From Anastrepha obliqua (lineage: Eukaryota; Arthropoda; Insecta; Diptera; Tephritidae): a stretch of DNA of 64,000 nt. A program made the translations under genes and the position numbers. Shown here piece by piece: positions 10,290 through 19,650 of this stretch. Location of the stretch: positions 75,617,601 through 75,681,600 of the forward strand of contig NC_072894.1 in NCBI RefSeq assembly GCF_027943255.1, given 5' to 3'. The notes under the pieces are model-generated. The model saw only the letters and a list, made by a program, of their open reading frames with translations, was not told the origin of the DNA and searched no databases. How positions within the stretch are numbered: position 1 is the first letter of the stretch; every line of letters begins with the position of its first letter.

Positions 10290-11408
10290 ATGAACAACAG
10301 TAAACAAAAACAAAAAAATGGCGGAAGCGGCCAAAAAGGCTTCAACGAAGAGGCTAGCAAAATACCTCAAAAACCAGAGGCGGTCACACCTCAACAGGAA
10401 GAGGCCACCAAGCCTCAAACTAATAAGGAGGAACAGTCCGCAGTTGAAGGCGTGAGAACTGCCGAGACGACTCCAAACACCGATGGCGAAGGGCCGAAAA
10501 AGGAACAGCCAAAAAGGCTCAGTGGTGCGGGCAAGAGAAGGCTTGTACACTTCCTAAAAAAAGGGCTAACCAGGGAAGAAGCTTATGCTAAGGCTCTGGA
10601 ACCCATGTGCAAAAACACAGGAAAACCAACGACGGGGCCGAAACGACTAAGGTCGGTTGAGGACACACCACCCGAAGCAACAGCAAAAAAGCGGCCTAAA
10701 GATGATGGTCCGTCCACATCGAAAGACGCAGCTCTAAAGAGCAAAAAGTGGCAGCCCACTGCCACATACAAAGACATAACAACAGGAGTCAGGTTAGCAG
10801 TACTTGCTAGGGACTACCCCAACACGGTACTGACAACCGAGCAAATGGACTCCATCCAACAACTCCTGTTAGACAAAATACTGGCGGGGAAAAACATGGC
10901 CACAAAACCAGCGTTCTTGGGCACTACTTACAAGGCAGGATACCTTGTCCTGCATTGTAAGGAGAGCACTTCGGCGGAATGGGTTAAGGCGGCCATTTCT
11001 AATGCGTCGCCGTGGGAGGGTGCAACACTGTGGGCCACAGAGGAATCCAAAATTCCTCACTCTCGGATCGCAGTGGGGTACTTTCCCAACTCAGTCAAAG
11101 TCGAGACAGCCAAGATACTGGACTTTGTGCAGGGGCAGAATAAAGGCCTCAATGTTGATTCCTGGCGCCTGCTAAGAAGAGCCGAAAAAGGCTCCAACGT
11201 AACGCTAGTCGTAGCGGTAGACCAAAAATCAGCCGCCAGCCTGAAGGAGTACAATGGTAGGGTAAACTACCGCTTCATACAAGTGACCCTCAGGCTGAAA
11301 TCTGAAAATATAACGACCGAAGAGTTAGTTGACCAAATGGAGGCAGTGGAGTTACAAGAAGAGGACGAAAGTCCTCCCAAAGACTCCGAAAACCAACCGG
11401 CGAAATGA
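10290..11408 (+). CDS. LOA-like retrotransposon ORF1 protein (RNA-binding, gag-like)
   Basis: Predicted 372 residues. ORF1 proteins of this group bind element RNA and form the ribonucleoprotein delivered to the nucleus. I chose the ATG at 10290 because its context (ACAAAAATGAAC) is good for flies; an in-frame ATG at 10182 in weaker context would add 36 residues. Residues 1 to about 150 are Lys/Gln/Glu/Pro-rich and probably disordered, with a basic segment LSGAGKRRLVHFLKKGLTRE. From about 150 to 330 is a folded region (TYKDITTGVRLAVLARDYP, LHCKESTSAEWVK, SRIAVGYFPNS) resembling the domain called DUF4780 in LOA-type ORF1 proteins (from memory). No CCHC knuckle is visible. The tail is acidic. 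The TGA stop overlaps the ORF2 start. Confidence 0.87.
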   Translation: MNNSKQKQKNGGSGQKGFNEEASKIPQKPEAVTPQQEEATKPQTNKEEQSAVEGVRTAETTPNTDGEGPKKEQPKRLSGAGKRRLVHFLKKGLTREEAYAKALEPMCKNTGKPTTGPKRLRSVEDTPPEATAKKRPKDDGPSTSKDAALKSKKWQPTATYKDITTGVRLAVLARDYPNTVLTTEQMDSIQQLLLDKILAGKNMATKPAFLGTTYKAGYLVLHCKESTSAEWVKAAISNASPWEGATLWATEESKIPHSRIAVGYFPNSVKVETAKILDFVQGQNKGLNVDSWRLLRRAEKGSNVTLVVAVDQKSAASLKEYNGRVNYRFIQVTLRLKSENITTEELVDQMEAVELQEEDESPPKDSENQPAK

Positions 11409-14400
11409 GGTGCCTCCAGGCAAATCTTCACCATGCTAAGGCTGCCACCACTGAGCTTAGCAGAAGACTTGCCGGAGGTATCAACATAGGGCTGATCCAA
11501 GAGCCCTGGATCTACAGAGGCCGTCCTCAAGGCCTCAATGTCCAAAACACACAGGTAATTTATGACAAAAGCGCTGTCAAACCTAGGGCTGCGATAATCA
11601 TAGATACCAATATTAAATTCTTGCCATTCACAGAATTCATGGATGGCGACACATCAACAATACTGGTCGAAGCGGAGTCTGGCGGAAGCAAGAGAGAGGT
11701 CGTAATCGCCTCAGCTTATTTCCCCGGAGACGCCGACATAGTACCACCAGAAAAAATCAGAGGCCTAGTGGAGTATTGCCAAACCCACAATCTAACCCTC
11801 GTAATTGGATGCGACGCCAACTCCCACAATGTGGCATGGGGAAGCACGAATACAAACAACAGAGGTGAGTCACTCCTTGAATTTTTATTACTTAGTAATA
11901 TAACAATAGTAAACAGGGGTAATAAACCCACTTTTGTAAACGCAATACGACAAGAGGTACTCGACTTAACTCTAATCACTAACAAATCTTTGAATATGAT
12001 CAGTAACTGGAGAGTCTCGGATGAGGACTCAATGTCTGACCACAAACACATACTCTTTGACCTAAATGGGGTGGTAAAGTTCTCCACACTTTACAGGAGC
12101 CCAAAAACAGCAAACTGGAAAAGATACAATGAATGTCTTTCAGCTAAGCTTAATAACAGCGTAAGCAAAATAACATCAACAGAGGAACTAGAAGAGGCAG
12201 TAACAGAAATGACTGACTCAATCATGGCCTCATATCAAGACTGTTGTCCACTAAAAATCAAATCCTCCACGAAGAGGGTCCCCTGGTGGAACAACGAACT
12301 TGACAAACTTCGGAAAACAACGAGAAAACTATTCAACACTGCAAAGAAAACAAACAAATGGGACGAATATAGGAAATCCCTAACTAACTATAACAAAGAA
12401 CTAAGGAAATCCAAACGAAACTCTTGGAAAAACTTCTGCGAGGATCTAAAAGATACTCCAGCAACAGCTAGAATCCAAAAATCACTTTCCAAAGGCGACT
12501 CAAGTCCCATAGGAACACTAAAAGGTCCAAACGGAACTAGTACCAACACATTCGCAGAAACACTAGAGCTTCTTCTAAAGACTCACTTCCCAGATTGTAA
12601 AAGTCATGACTCATCAATCGACAATAGTCTAGACATGGTAACTCACCATCAACGGAGATCTACGGTCTCATTTGTCAACAAAATCATAAATTTCGAAAGG
12701 GTAGAGTGGGCAATTAACTCCTTTAAACCCTTTAAATCACCAGGGCCGGATGGTATATTCCCAGCACTTTTATCCAAAGGCACTGTGGAACTGATCCGAG
12801 TCATGGTGAAAATCTTCAGAGCTAGCCTAATATTGGAATACATTCCAAAGATATGGAGGAAAGTGAAGGTAATATTTATTCCTAAGGGAGGTAACAAACC
12901 CCCTGACTCTCCAAAATCTTACAGGCCAATCAGTCTATCATCGTTCATGCTAAAGACAATGGAAAAACTACTCGAATACCATCTAAGAGAAGAAGTAATC
13001 TTCAAAAAACCCCTTCATAAGCTGCAATTTGCTTACCAAAAAGGGAAATCCACAGTCACAGCACTGCACACACTCGTTGTCAATATAGAAAAGGCCCTAA
13101 ATCAAAAAGAAATAGCCCTATGTTCCTTTATGGACATAGAGGGAGCCTTCGACAACGCAAATTACAAATCCATGGAAACAGCACTCGAAAAAAGAGGTGC
13201 AAACCCAATATTAACACACTGGATAAGCCAAATGCTTAATCAGAGGATTATTAAAGCCTCGTTAGGCCAAGCTGAACTCAATGTCACAACAGTAAAGGGA
13301 TGTCCGCAAGGAGGAGTTCTCTCTCCACTGCTATGGTCCCTACTAGTTGATGACTTGGTGCAGCACCTAAACAACAAGGGATTCATAACCATTGGTTATG
13401 CAGATGATATATCTGTTATAATAAAAGGCAACCATGAAAGGACACTAACGGACTTAATGCAAAATGCCTTGAATGCAACATGGGAATGGTGTAAAAAGGA
13501 GGGGCTGTCGATCAACCCTAACAAAACCACAATAATCCCCTTCACAAGAAAAAGAAAGATAAAGTTTCCTGCATTGAAACTAAATGAAACAGTGATAGAA
13601 CTAAAGGAAGAGGTCAAATATCTAGGTTTAACCTTAGATAAAAAACTCACTTGGGAATCACATATAAATAACATAACAAAAAAAGCCACGAAATCCTTGT
13701 GGACAACCAAACAATTACTAGGGAGATCCTGGGGCCTCAGCCCTAGTATGGCCCTCTGGATATACACCCAAATGGTTAGACCAATCATACTGTATGGGGC
13801 ACTAGTATGGTGGGGCAAATCTATCCAACAAACAGCGATAACCAAACTGGGAAAAGTACAAAGGCTTGCTTGCCTATGCATCACAGGGGCTATGAAAACT
13901 ACCCCAACAGCTGGCATGGAAGCACTCCTTAATCTCCCACCACTTCATATAGCAATCCAAGAGGAAGCAGCTACGCAAGCACTCATGCTACACATGAAAG
14001 TAAATTTCAAATTGGGCAACCTCACCGGTCACCTAAATATCCTAAACAAAATCAAAAACACCATAAGCATGGCTCAAGTTTCAGACCACATTGACCCAAC
14101 CCTCTGTTTCACAAAAGGATACTCAGTTACCTTTCCAGAGAGGATAGAGTGGAAAACAAACCCGAAATGGATGAATGATGATTCACAAAAATGGTACACT
14201 GATGGATCAAAAACACCTTACGGTGTAGGAGCAGGTGTAGTGGGACCCAGAATCCACAAATCATACACTCTCACCAGGGACACCACTATATTCCAAGCGG
14301 AACTATACGCAATAATGGAAGCAGTAAACATCATGCAACGCAGGAACCACAAGAGAGTAAGGATTAAAATACTCTCGGACAGCCAATCAGTCCTAAAAGC

Positions 14401-15007
14401 TCTAGATAGCTATACATACAACTCTAAAACCCTCTTAGAATGCCACAAGGCACTCAATAATCTGGCATCCAAAAATAATGTTTCATTAATTTGGGTACCG
14501 GGACATGAGGGATACGACGGCAACGAAAAGGCAGACGCTCAAGCCAAAAAAGGGGCAGATGAAAACTTCATCGGACCTAGCCCTATGTTCGGATTCAACA
14601 AAAACAACCTAAAACAAAAAATAAAATACTGGGCCAAAACTCTATTAAATCAGCATTGGAACAATGTAGAGGGTCTTAGACACTCCAAAAAGTTCCTAAG
14701 TTTCAACGCTAAAAGAGCCAACATGGCCCTCACGTTAAACAAAAAGAGCATTCGCACTCTCACAGGCGCCCTCACGGGTCACTTCACCTGCAACAAACAC
14801 TTACATAAATTAGGCATAACTAACACCAGCACCTGCAGATTCTGCTGCGAAGATGAGGAGTCTATGGAACATCTCATTATCGAATGTCCGGGGTTGACGC
14901 ATAGAAGGAAAAGGTTTTTAAACAAGTTCATGCTTACAGATGAAGACCTTCAATCACTCCCTCAGAAGGAGCTGGTACAATTCATAAGCATACTTCACAG
15001 TCAATAG
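11405..15007 (+). CDS. LOA-like retrotransposon ORF2: AP endonuclease, reverse transcriptase, RNase H
   Basis: One uninterrupted 1,200-residue polyprotein driving target-primed reverse transcription. The endonuclease (about 1-220) has N7 in QANLHH, E33 in QEPW, CDANSHNVAWGS near 134 and the SDH pair D212/H213. The reverse transcriptase (about 440-760) has RPISLSSFMLKTMEKLLE, the first Asp in FMDIEGAFDNA, GCPQGGVLSPLLW and catalytic GYADD (D667, D668), then KYLGLTLDKKLTW. RNase H has D933 (YTDGS), E966 (QAELYA), D992 (SDSQS) and D1044 (NEKADAQAK), so all four acidic residues are present. The C-terminus carries C1144-x2-C1147-x8-H1156-x4-C1161. No lesion is visible. The ATG lies in the ORF1 stop context, suggesting translation by reinitiation. 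Confidence 0.95.
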   Translation: MRCLQANLHHAKAATTELSRRLAGGINIGLIQEPWIYRGRPQGLNVQNTQVIYDKSAVKPRAAIIIDTNIKFLPFTEFMDGDTSTILVEAESGGSKREVVIASAYFPGDADIVPPEKIRGLVEYCQTHNLTLVIGCDANSHNVAWGSTNTNNRGESLLEFLLLSNITIVNRGNKPTFVNAIRQEVLDLTLITNKSLNMISNWRVSDEDSMSDHKHILFDLNGVVKFSTLYRSPKTANWKRYNECLSAKLNNSVSKITSTEELEEAVTEMTDSIMASYQDCCPLKIKSSTKRVPWWNNELDKLRKTTRKLFNTAKKTNKWDEYRKSLTNYNKELRKSKRNSWKNFCEDLKDTPATARIQKSLSKGDSSPIGTLKGPNGTSTNTFAETLELLLKTHFPDCKSHDSSIDNSLDMVTHHQRRSTVSFVNKIINFERVEWAINSFKPFKSPGPDGIFPALLSKGTVELIRVMVKIFRASLILEYIPKIWRKVKVIFIPKGGNKPPDSPKSYRPISLSSFMLKTMEKLLEYHLREEVIFKKPLHKLQFAYQKGKSTVTALHTLVVNIEKALNQKEIALCSFMDIEGAFDNANYKSMETALEKRGANPILTHWISQMLNQRIIKASLGQAELNVTTVKGCPQGGVLSPLLWSLLVDDLVQHLNNKGFITIGYADDISVIIKGNHERTLTDLMQNALNATWEWCKKEGLSINPNKTTIIPFTRKRKIKFPALKLNETVIELKEEVKYLGLTLDKKLTWESHINNITKKATKSLWTTKQLLGRSWGLSPSMALWIYTQMVRPIILYGALVWWGKSIQQTAITKLGKVQRLACLCITGAMKTTPTAGMEALLNLPPLHIAIQEEAATQALMLHMKVNFKLGNLTGHLNILNKIKNTISMAQVSDHIDPTLCFTKGYSVTFPERIEWKTNPKWMNDDSQKWYTDGSKTPYGVGAGVVGPRIHKSYTLTRDTTIFQAELYAIMEAVNIMQRRNHKRVRIKILSDSQSVLKALDSYTYNSKTLLECHKALNNLASKNNVSLIWVPGHEGYDGNEKADAQAKKGADENFIGPSPMFGFNKNNLKQKIKYWAKTLLNQHWNNVEGLRHSKKFLSFNAKRANMALTLNKKSIRTLTGALTGHFTCNKHLHKLGITNTSTCRFCCEDEESMEHLIIECPGLTHRRKRFLNKFMLTDEDLQSLPQKELVQFISILHSQ

Positions 15008-15091
15008 ACAGCATAGGGTGCACAATAGATCAACATGGTCGCAGTGCTAAAGGGCTACTCCTTAACCCTTTACAACCATTAACCATTAACC

Positions 15092-15104
15092 AACCTAAAT
15101 TGTC
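15092..15104. repeat. Right target-site duplication of the LOA element
   Basis: AACCTAAATTGTC, identical to 9892-9904. Confidence 0.93.
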
Positions 15105-15739
15105 GAACATACATACAAGGTGGCGCAAAATAAAGCACCCCATCGTTCTGGCAACTAGTACAGCAGAGAGTTCAAAAGAAAGGAAAGCTACTCGTACCTC
15201 GATACGAAATACGCAGATAAATCGTGAACCTAACTAAAAAAAAAAATTTAAAACCAAGGTAGTACCGATAGAAGCTTGAGAGCTATGAGAAGTTAGCGAT
15301 GGAAGATGAAACTGCTGCATCAAGGAGTGATCTGAGAGAGAGGTGTATAATTAAAAGGAAACAGACGAGCAGTTACTGTCAACACTATGCTCCTATACAG
15401 GATTGTGACGAACGTGTTATCACCATGGAGGAAGAATAATTGAAAGTAGTGCGCGATAATTTTGAGAGGGAATTAAATGTCAACGCTAACGTGGATACTA
15501 TATAAATATTTTAGGCCGGGTCGATTTGTGGGGAGGCAAAAAAATCGTTCATTGCTCTGTAAAAATCATATTCTAGGGATCAAAATAAGAAACTTTGCCG
15601 AAGGAACCATGCCTCTAAAACGAATTCTGATGTACCCCGCCGTATCGATACCATTATGAGACCTCCAACAGGCACCCAGCCACAGCTGTTGATATAATGG
15701 AAAGGATTGATGAGTTTTAGGTTGGCGCACTGCCCCTGG
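15105..15739. other. Spacer, no recognisable gene
   Basis: Short open stretches only. No family similarity was recognised. Confidence 0.5.
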
Positions 15740-16575
15740 CGGTCGAAGAAATGATCTTAGTCATCTAGTTTGCGGATAGAAATACGGTGTTAACTGCCCG
15801 AAAAAGCTACCATGTTCCTTGAGAGAATGCCTCCAGAGACCAACTTCCTTTAACCTGATTGCACTTTGAGCTGCGATGGAAATAACGGAAAAGTCAATGA
15901 AAAGTAAGTCCAAAACGGTATTCAAGGCAACACTGAGGCAAGTTTTACATGCTCCGGTAATGCCAATTCATGCAGTCCCTTGCACCCTTCCAGTTTAGTG
16001 ATATTAGAGTCCTTCCGAAGAGGTCCCCACAAAACCAGGCACCTATGCGTTAAAATTGGCAAAACCACTGCGTTGTACATCCACAGCACGTCCTGTGGCT
16101 TGAGTTCGCATTTTTTACCGAACATAGATTTGCAGGAGTAGAAGGCTATACTGGCCTTCTTTACCCGATTTTCAATGTGTAGCTTCCAATGGAGTTTGAA
16201 ATCAAGTATCACTCCAGGATACCTAACTTCCGATGAGAGCGGGAGAACATAGTTGTTTAATTTGGGAAGTCGAAAGGATGGAGGTTTATATTTTCTGGTA
16301 AATACCACCAGGAGGCCGCAAATGGCAGCCCAGCGACTGAGTACAGGCACTGCTTCCAAAATCTTAGCCACGACTGAGGGAAATGATCCCGATACAATCA
16401 GGACCAAGTCATCGGCGTATGCTGCTACCTTATATATATAATAAGGGTGGCGTTATTTAGCATTATCAGAATTATCATAATTTCGTAAATAGCAACTAGC
16501 TAAAGTATGGGCGAAAGGACTCCACCCTGCCCAATACTTTCATCTTTATTACTAATTGGAATAAGAATTTGTAAT
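15740..16575 (-). pseudogene. LOA/I-group-like LINE ORF2 fragment, minus copy
   Basis: From right to left, minus-strand reading gives GQGGVLSPI near 16540, VAAYADDLVLIVSGSF with the YADD box near 16410-16430, VLSRWAAICGL, VFTRKYKPPSFRLPKL, PGVILDFKLHWKLHIENRV, LWMYNAVVLPILT and LVLWGPLRKDSN near 16010. This is RT palm through thumb, in the same layout as ORF2 of the intact LOA element but clearly a different family. Frame changes follow near 15980. The copy at 18365-19650 is a close relative in the opposite orientation. Confidence 0.8.
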
Positions 16576-17990
16576 ATTTCTTCATCGTTCATAATTCTTT
16601 AGTCAGATACTGTAAGAGACTTTCATATATAAGTACACCATGCCCCCCTCAGAACACAAACAATTGTTATCTAAACGAAACTAAAATTGACTGCCTTCAC
16701 TCGTTTGCACATTGGGTACAAAAACTTTGCTAATAAACGATTTGCAAAAACGCTATACAAGTAGATATGTATAAGAGTATTCCTTTCCATTGCTTTTCTG
16801 CAGCCCCTATGTCGTTGTTGTTGTTGTTCTCTTAACACTACACTTGTCATTTAAGTAATCATAAAATAAATCGTTTTCAACTCAAAAGCGCAACACTTAA
16901 CACTCATCGCTTTTGAACCACTTTGAGTGGATAATCGGGAACAGTACAGAACAGCAGTCAACAATCAACAATCAGCTGTCAACAGCAACACCAAAAACAT
17001 TATGACTGCGTGCCTGCCGCTGCTACTGCGCCTGCATCCTGGCATGACATCAAGTGTGGCAAGTAGCAATCATAATCAGGCTAAAGTATAAGTACCAGCG
17101 ACTCAAATCAGCGTGCGGATAAGCATAAATGGCATGTATAATTACAACAATAACTTTGGGTAAACGGTTTAAGTACGCAAAGGAATGACGCACCCAAAAA
17201 AAGCGCACTGCATTTGACAGCCGCTGTCACCGCTGGCAGTTGAGCACTGCTGAAAATTCCTCCTCATCTTCAATTGCATTCTCATTACGTATGCACTTCT
17301 CTTGTCCGTTACGCGGTTCTCACTGGCTGTCTTCCTCAATTCCTTTAACTCACTTACTTACGCATTCTACATTTCACAGCGCTAATAGTTATAATGAGTC
17401 TCGCTGCCATGTATTAAGTGTCATTTGAAAGTGTCAAAATTGATTAAGAAACACAATGAATTTGACAAGTAAATGTGTCTGAGTTTGTGTCAGCCCGCAT
17501 GTCTGCCTGCTTAACTGCTTGAGTACCGTCTGAGTCGGCTTTTGCAGACAATTGTTGGAAGATTTGTTTGCGATTGAAATGCTGTTGATTTGTTGTTGCG
17601 GCCCGCATGATTGATGGGTGATAATACAATTTGTAGTTGTACAAAAATGTTAACTTTCCTTTTATTTTTGTTTATTTTTCGTTTTGTTTTTTGTTTTGCG
17701 TGACGCGTCACAATGAATTTGTCAGCGAAACTAATTGAGTTAGGTTTTTTTGTATTTTCTGTGGAAAAATTGCAATACTGATGGCGGCTTTTATGCGAAG
17801 CAATCAAATTAGTATGATTTGCATACACATTTCTTTATTTTGCGAAATTGTATAGAAATACCTATATGTATGCAGAGGGTGATTTAGTAAGACCACAGAT
17901 ATTTGCAAATAAAACACAACAAAAATTCGTTGAGAGGATTCGACTTACATATTCCATCATGCTTTTAGTCTACGGCATTTATGTGTGAAA
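16576..17990. other. Noncoding spacer with GTTGTT tract
   Basis: Contains a short GTTGTTGTTGTTGTT run near 16815 and AT-rich sequence. No gene was recognised. Confidence 0.55.
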
Positions 17991-17994
17991 CACC

Positions 17995-18315
17995 ATATCC
18001 GTTAAATGCTCACCAAGACTGCCATGGCAACACTGGTTTACCATATCGAAATTTCCCAAAACTTTTTGGCATTGTTCGGGCTATACATCACTTATAACGA
18101 GTATTATTTCATTCTTCAGCTCTGGAATCAGCTCGAGAGAAAAAAATCCGATGTATGCAAGTCCCAAGACCTCGACGGGCATTTGACTTTGTTATTTCGT
18201 GAGATAATTCAACCTGGAACTTTGTTAGCAATCGGACCATTACTCATGCGCTGTGTAGCTAGTTCCACCGTCCTATTGAAAGCACATATTATCCAAATCG
18301 ATGCAAGCCATAAAA
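17995..18315 (-). pseudogene. Tc1/mariner-superfamily transposase remnant (FQ-DG and RS-DL motifs)
   Basis: Minus-strand reading near 18300-18260 gives DLDNMCFQ, a stop, then DGGTSYTA, matching the second catalytic block FQQDGATxHTA of the family seen at 23389 and 43498. Nearer 18170-18140, in another frame, is RSWDLHTSDFFL, a decayed version of the PRSCDLTPLDFFLW third-Asp block seen at 27950. The rest is too decayed to read, and no terminal repeats were found. Confidence 0.5.
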
Positions 18316-18364
18316 AAATATAATACTATATCACTTTCTAAAATCCTTTTTAACAACAAACTCT

Positions 18365-19650
18365 TTAACGACCCGGGCCCGATGGCGTCCAAGGTTAATT
18401 TGGCTTGACCAAGTCATAGCATACCTGAAAAGGCTACGAATTGGGAACTGGATGTCTATTGCTATGAGCCGCGAAGATTAGAATAGCATTGTAGACGAAA
18501 CTACACCCTTTTAGGTATCGGAACGGTTTACCTCAGTTATGGCTGAGATTTTGGAAATATCACTGACTGTACATACTCAGTCGCTGGGCTGCCGTTTGCG
18601 GTCTCGGAGTCAACTCTGACAAAACTGAGCGGGTGCTATTTACCAGAAAATATAAACCTCCACCTTTTCGACTTCCCAAATTAAGCAACCACGTTCTCCC
18701 GCTCTCATCGGAGGTTAAGTACCTTGGAGTGATACTTGACTCCAAGCTCCGTTGCAAGCTACACATTGAAAATCGGGTAACGAAGGCCAGTATAGCCTTC
18801 TACTCCTGCAAATCTATGTTCGGTAAAAAATGGGGACCCAATCCACAGGTCGTGCTGTGGATGTACAACGCAGTGGTTTTGCCAATTTTAACGTATGGAT
18901 GCCTGGTTTGGTGGGAACCTCTTCGGAAGGACTCTAATATCACTAAACTGGGGAGGATGCAAAGGACTGCATCCATTGGCATCACCGGATCATGTAAAAC
19001 TTGCCCCAGTGCTGCCTTGAATGTCGTTTTGCACATATTTCCCATAAACTTTTCCGTTATTTCCATCGCAGCTCAAAGTGCAATCAGGTTGAAAGAAGTT
19101 GGCCTCTGGAGGCAATCTCTCAAGGGGCATGTGAGCATTTTCGGCAGGTTAACATGGTATTTCTCCGAACTTCGAACAGATCTCTCTATCCGCAAAGTAG
19201 ACTTTGAGGGTCGTACTAGGGCAATCTTTCCAAATAGGTATAACTGGATCGAGAGGAAAATCTGCATCGAAGCTTGCACCTTTATCTTCACAGACGGTTT
19301 CCTAAATGGAATCGAGAATCAGAGCAGGGGTTTTCTCTAAATAAGCCAATTTATATATCTTCTTTAAACTGCCGAAAAATGCTAGTATTTTTCAAGCAAA
19401 AGTCTTTGCGATCCTGTAAGCATACAAAATGCTTAGGGAACGCAGGAGCGAGGGAGGTGTAAACATTTTCTCCGATAGTCAAGTCGCGATTAAGGCTCTG
19501 ATGACGCCATGGTGCAGAACAAAACTAGTAAACTCCTGTAAGGAGAAGAACAAATCTCTTGGGTGTACAGTTAACAGGCCCTTTGGCAGAGGTGTCAGTT
19601 AAGGTAGCAAGAGCCTCATTCCATAACTTACAAAGCTTTTGTCTACAAAA
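18365..19650 (+). pseudogene. LOA/I-group-like LINE ORF2 fragment, plus copy
   Basis: Begins with a GPDG-containing RT stretch near 18375. After broken sequence it has LSRWAAVCGLGVNSDKTE near 18575-18630, then a long open segment to 19340 with TRKYKPPPFRLPKL, KYLGVILDSKLRCKLHIENR, LWMYNAVVLPILTYGCLVWW, GRMQRTASIGITGSCKT and, near 19290, FIFTDG (start of RNase H). Further on, IFSDSQVAIKAL near 19465-19500 is the third RNase H acidic box. The middle of RNase H and everything 3' is decayed. It corresponds closely to 15740-16575 but extends further towards the C-terminus. Confidence 0.82.

Larger units (their letters stand above)
9905..15091 (+). mobile_element. Full-length LOA-clade-like non-LTR retrotransposon
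   Basis: A 5,187-bp element bounded by a perfect 13-bp target duplication. It has a 5' untranslated region of about 385 bp (9905-10289), where an internal promoter would be expected, then ORF1 and ORF2 overlapping by four bases (ATGA), then a short 3' region ending in AACCATT repeats (CAACCATTAACCATTAACC) rather than poly(A). The sense strand is strongly A-rich and T-poor, as in many LINEs. The domain set (AP endonuclease, RT, RNase H, C-terminal CCHC) and repeat-type tail fit the LOA group (Bilbo/Trim relatives). Both ORFs are open and the duplication is exact, so insertion was probably recent. Confidence 0.93.

Noticed and set aside
13396..13917. 173-codon minus-strand frame inside the LOA ORF2
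   Set aside because: Antisense shadow of the RT region; the plus-strand frame carries all RT motifs.
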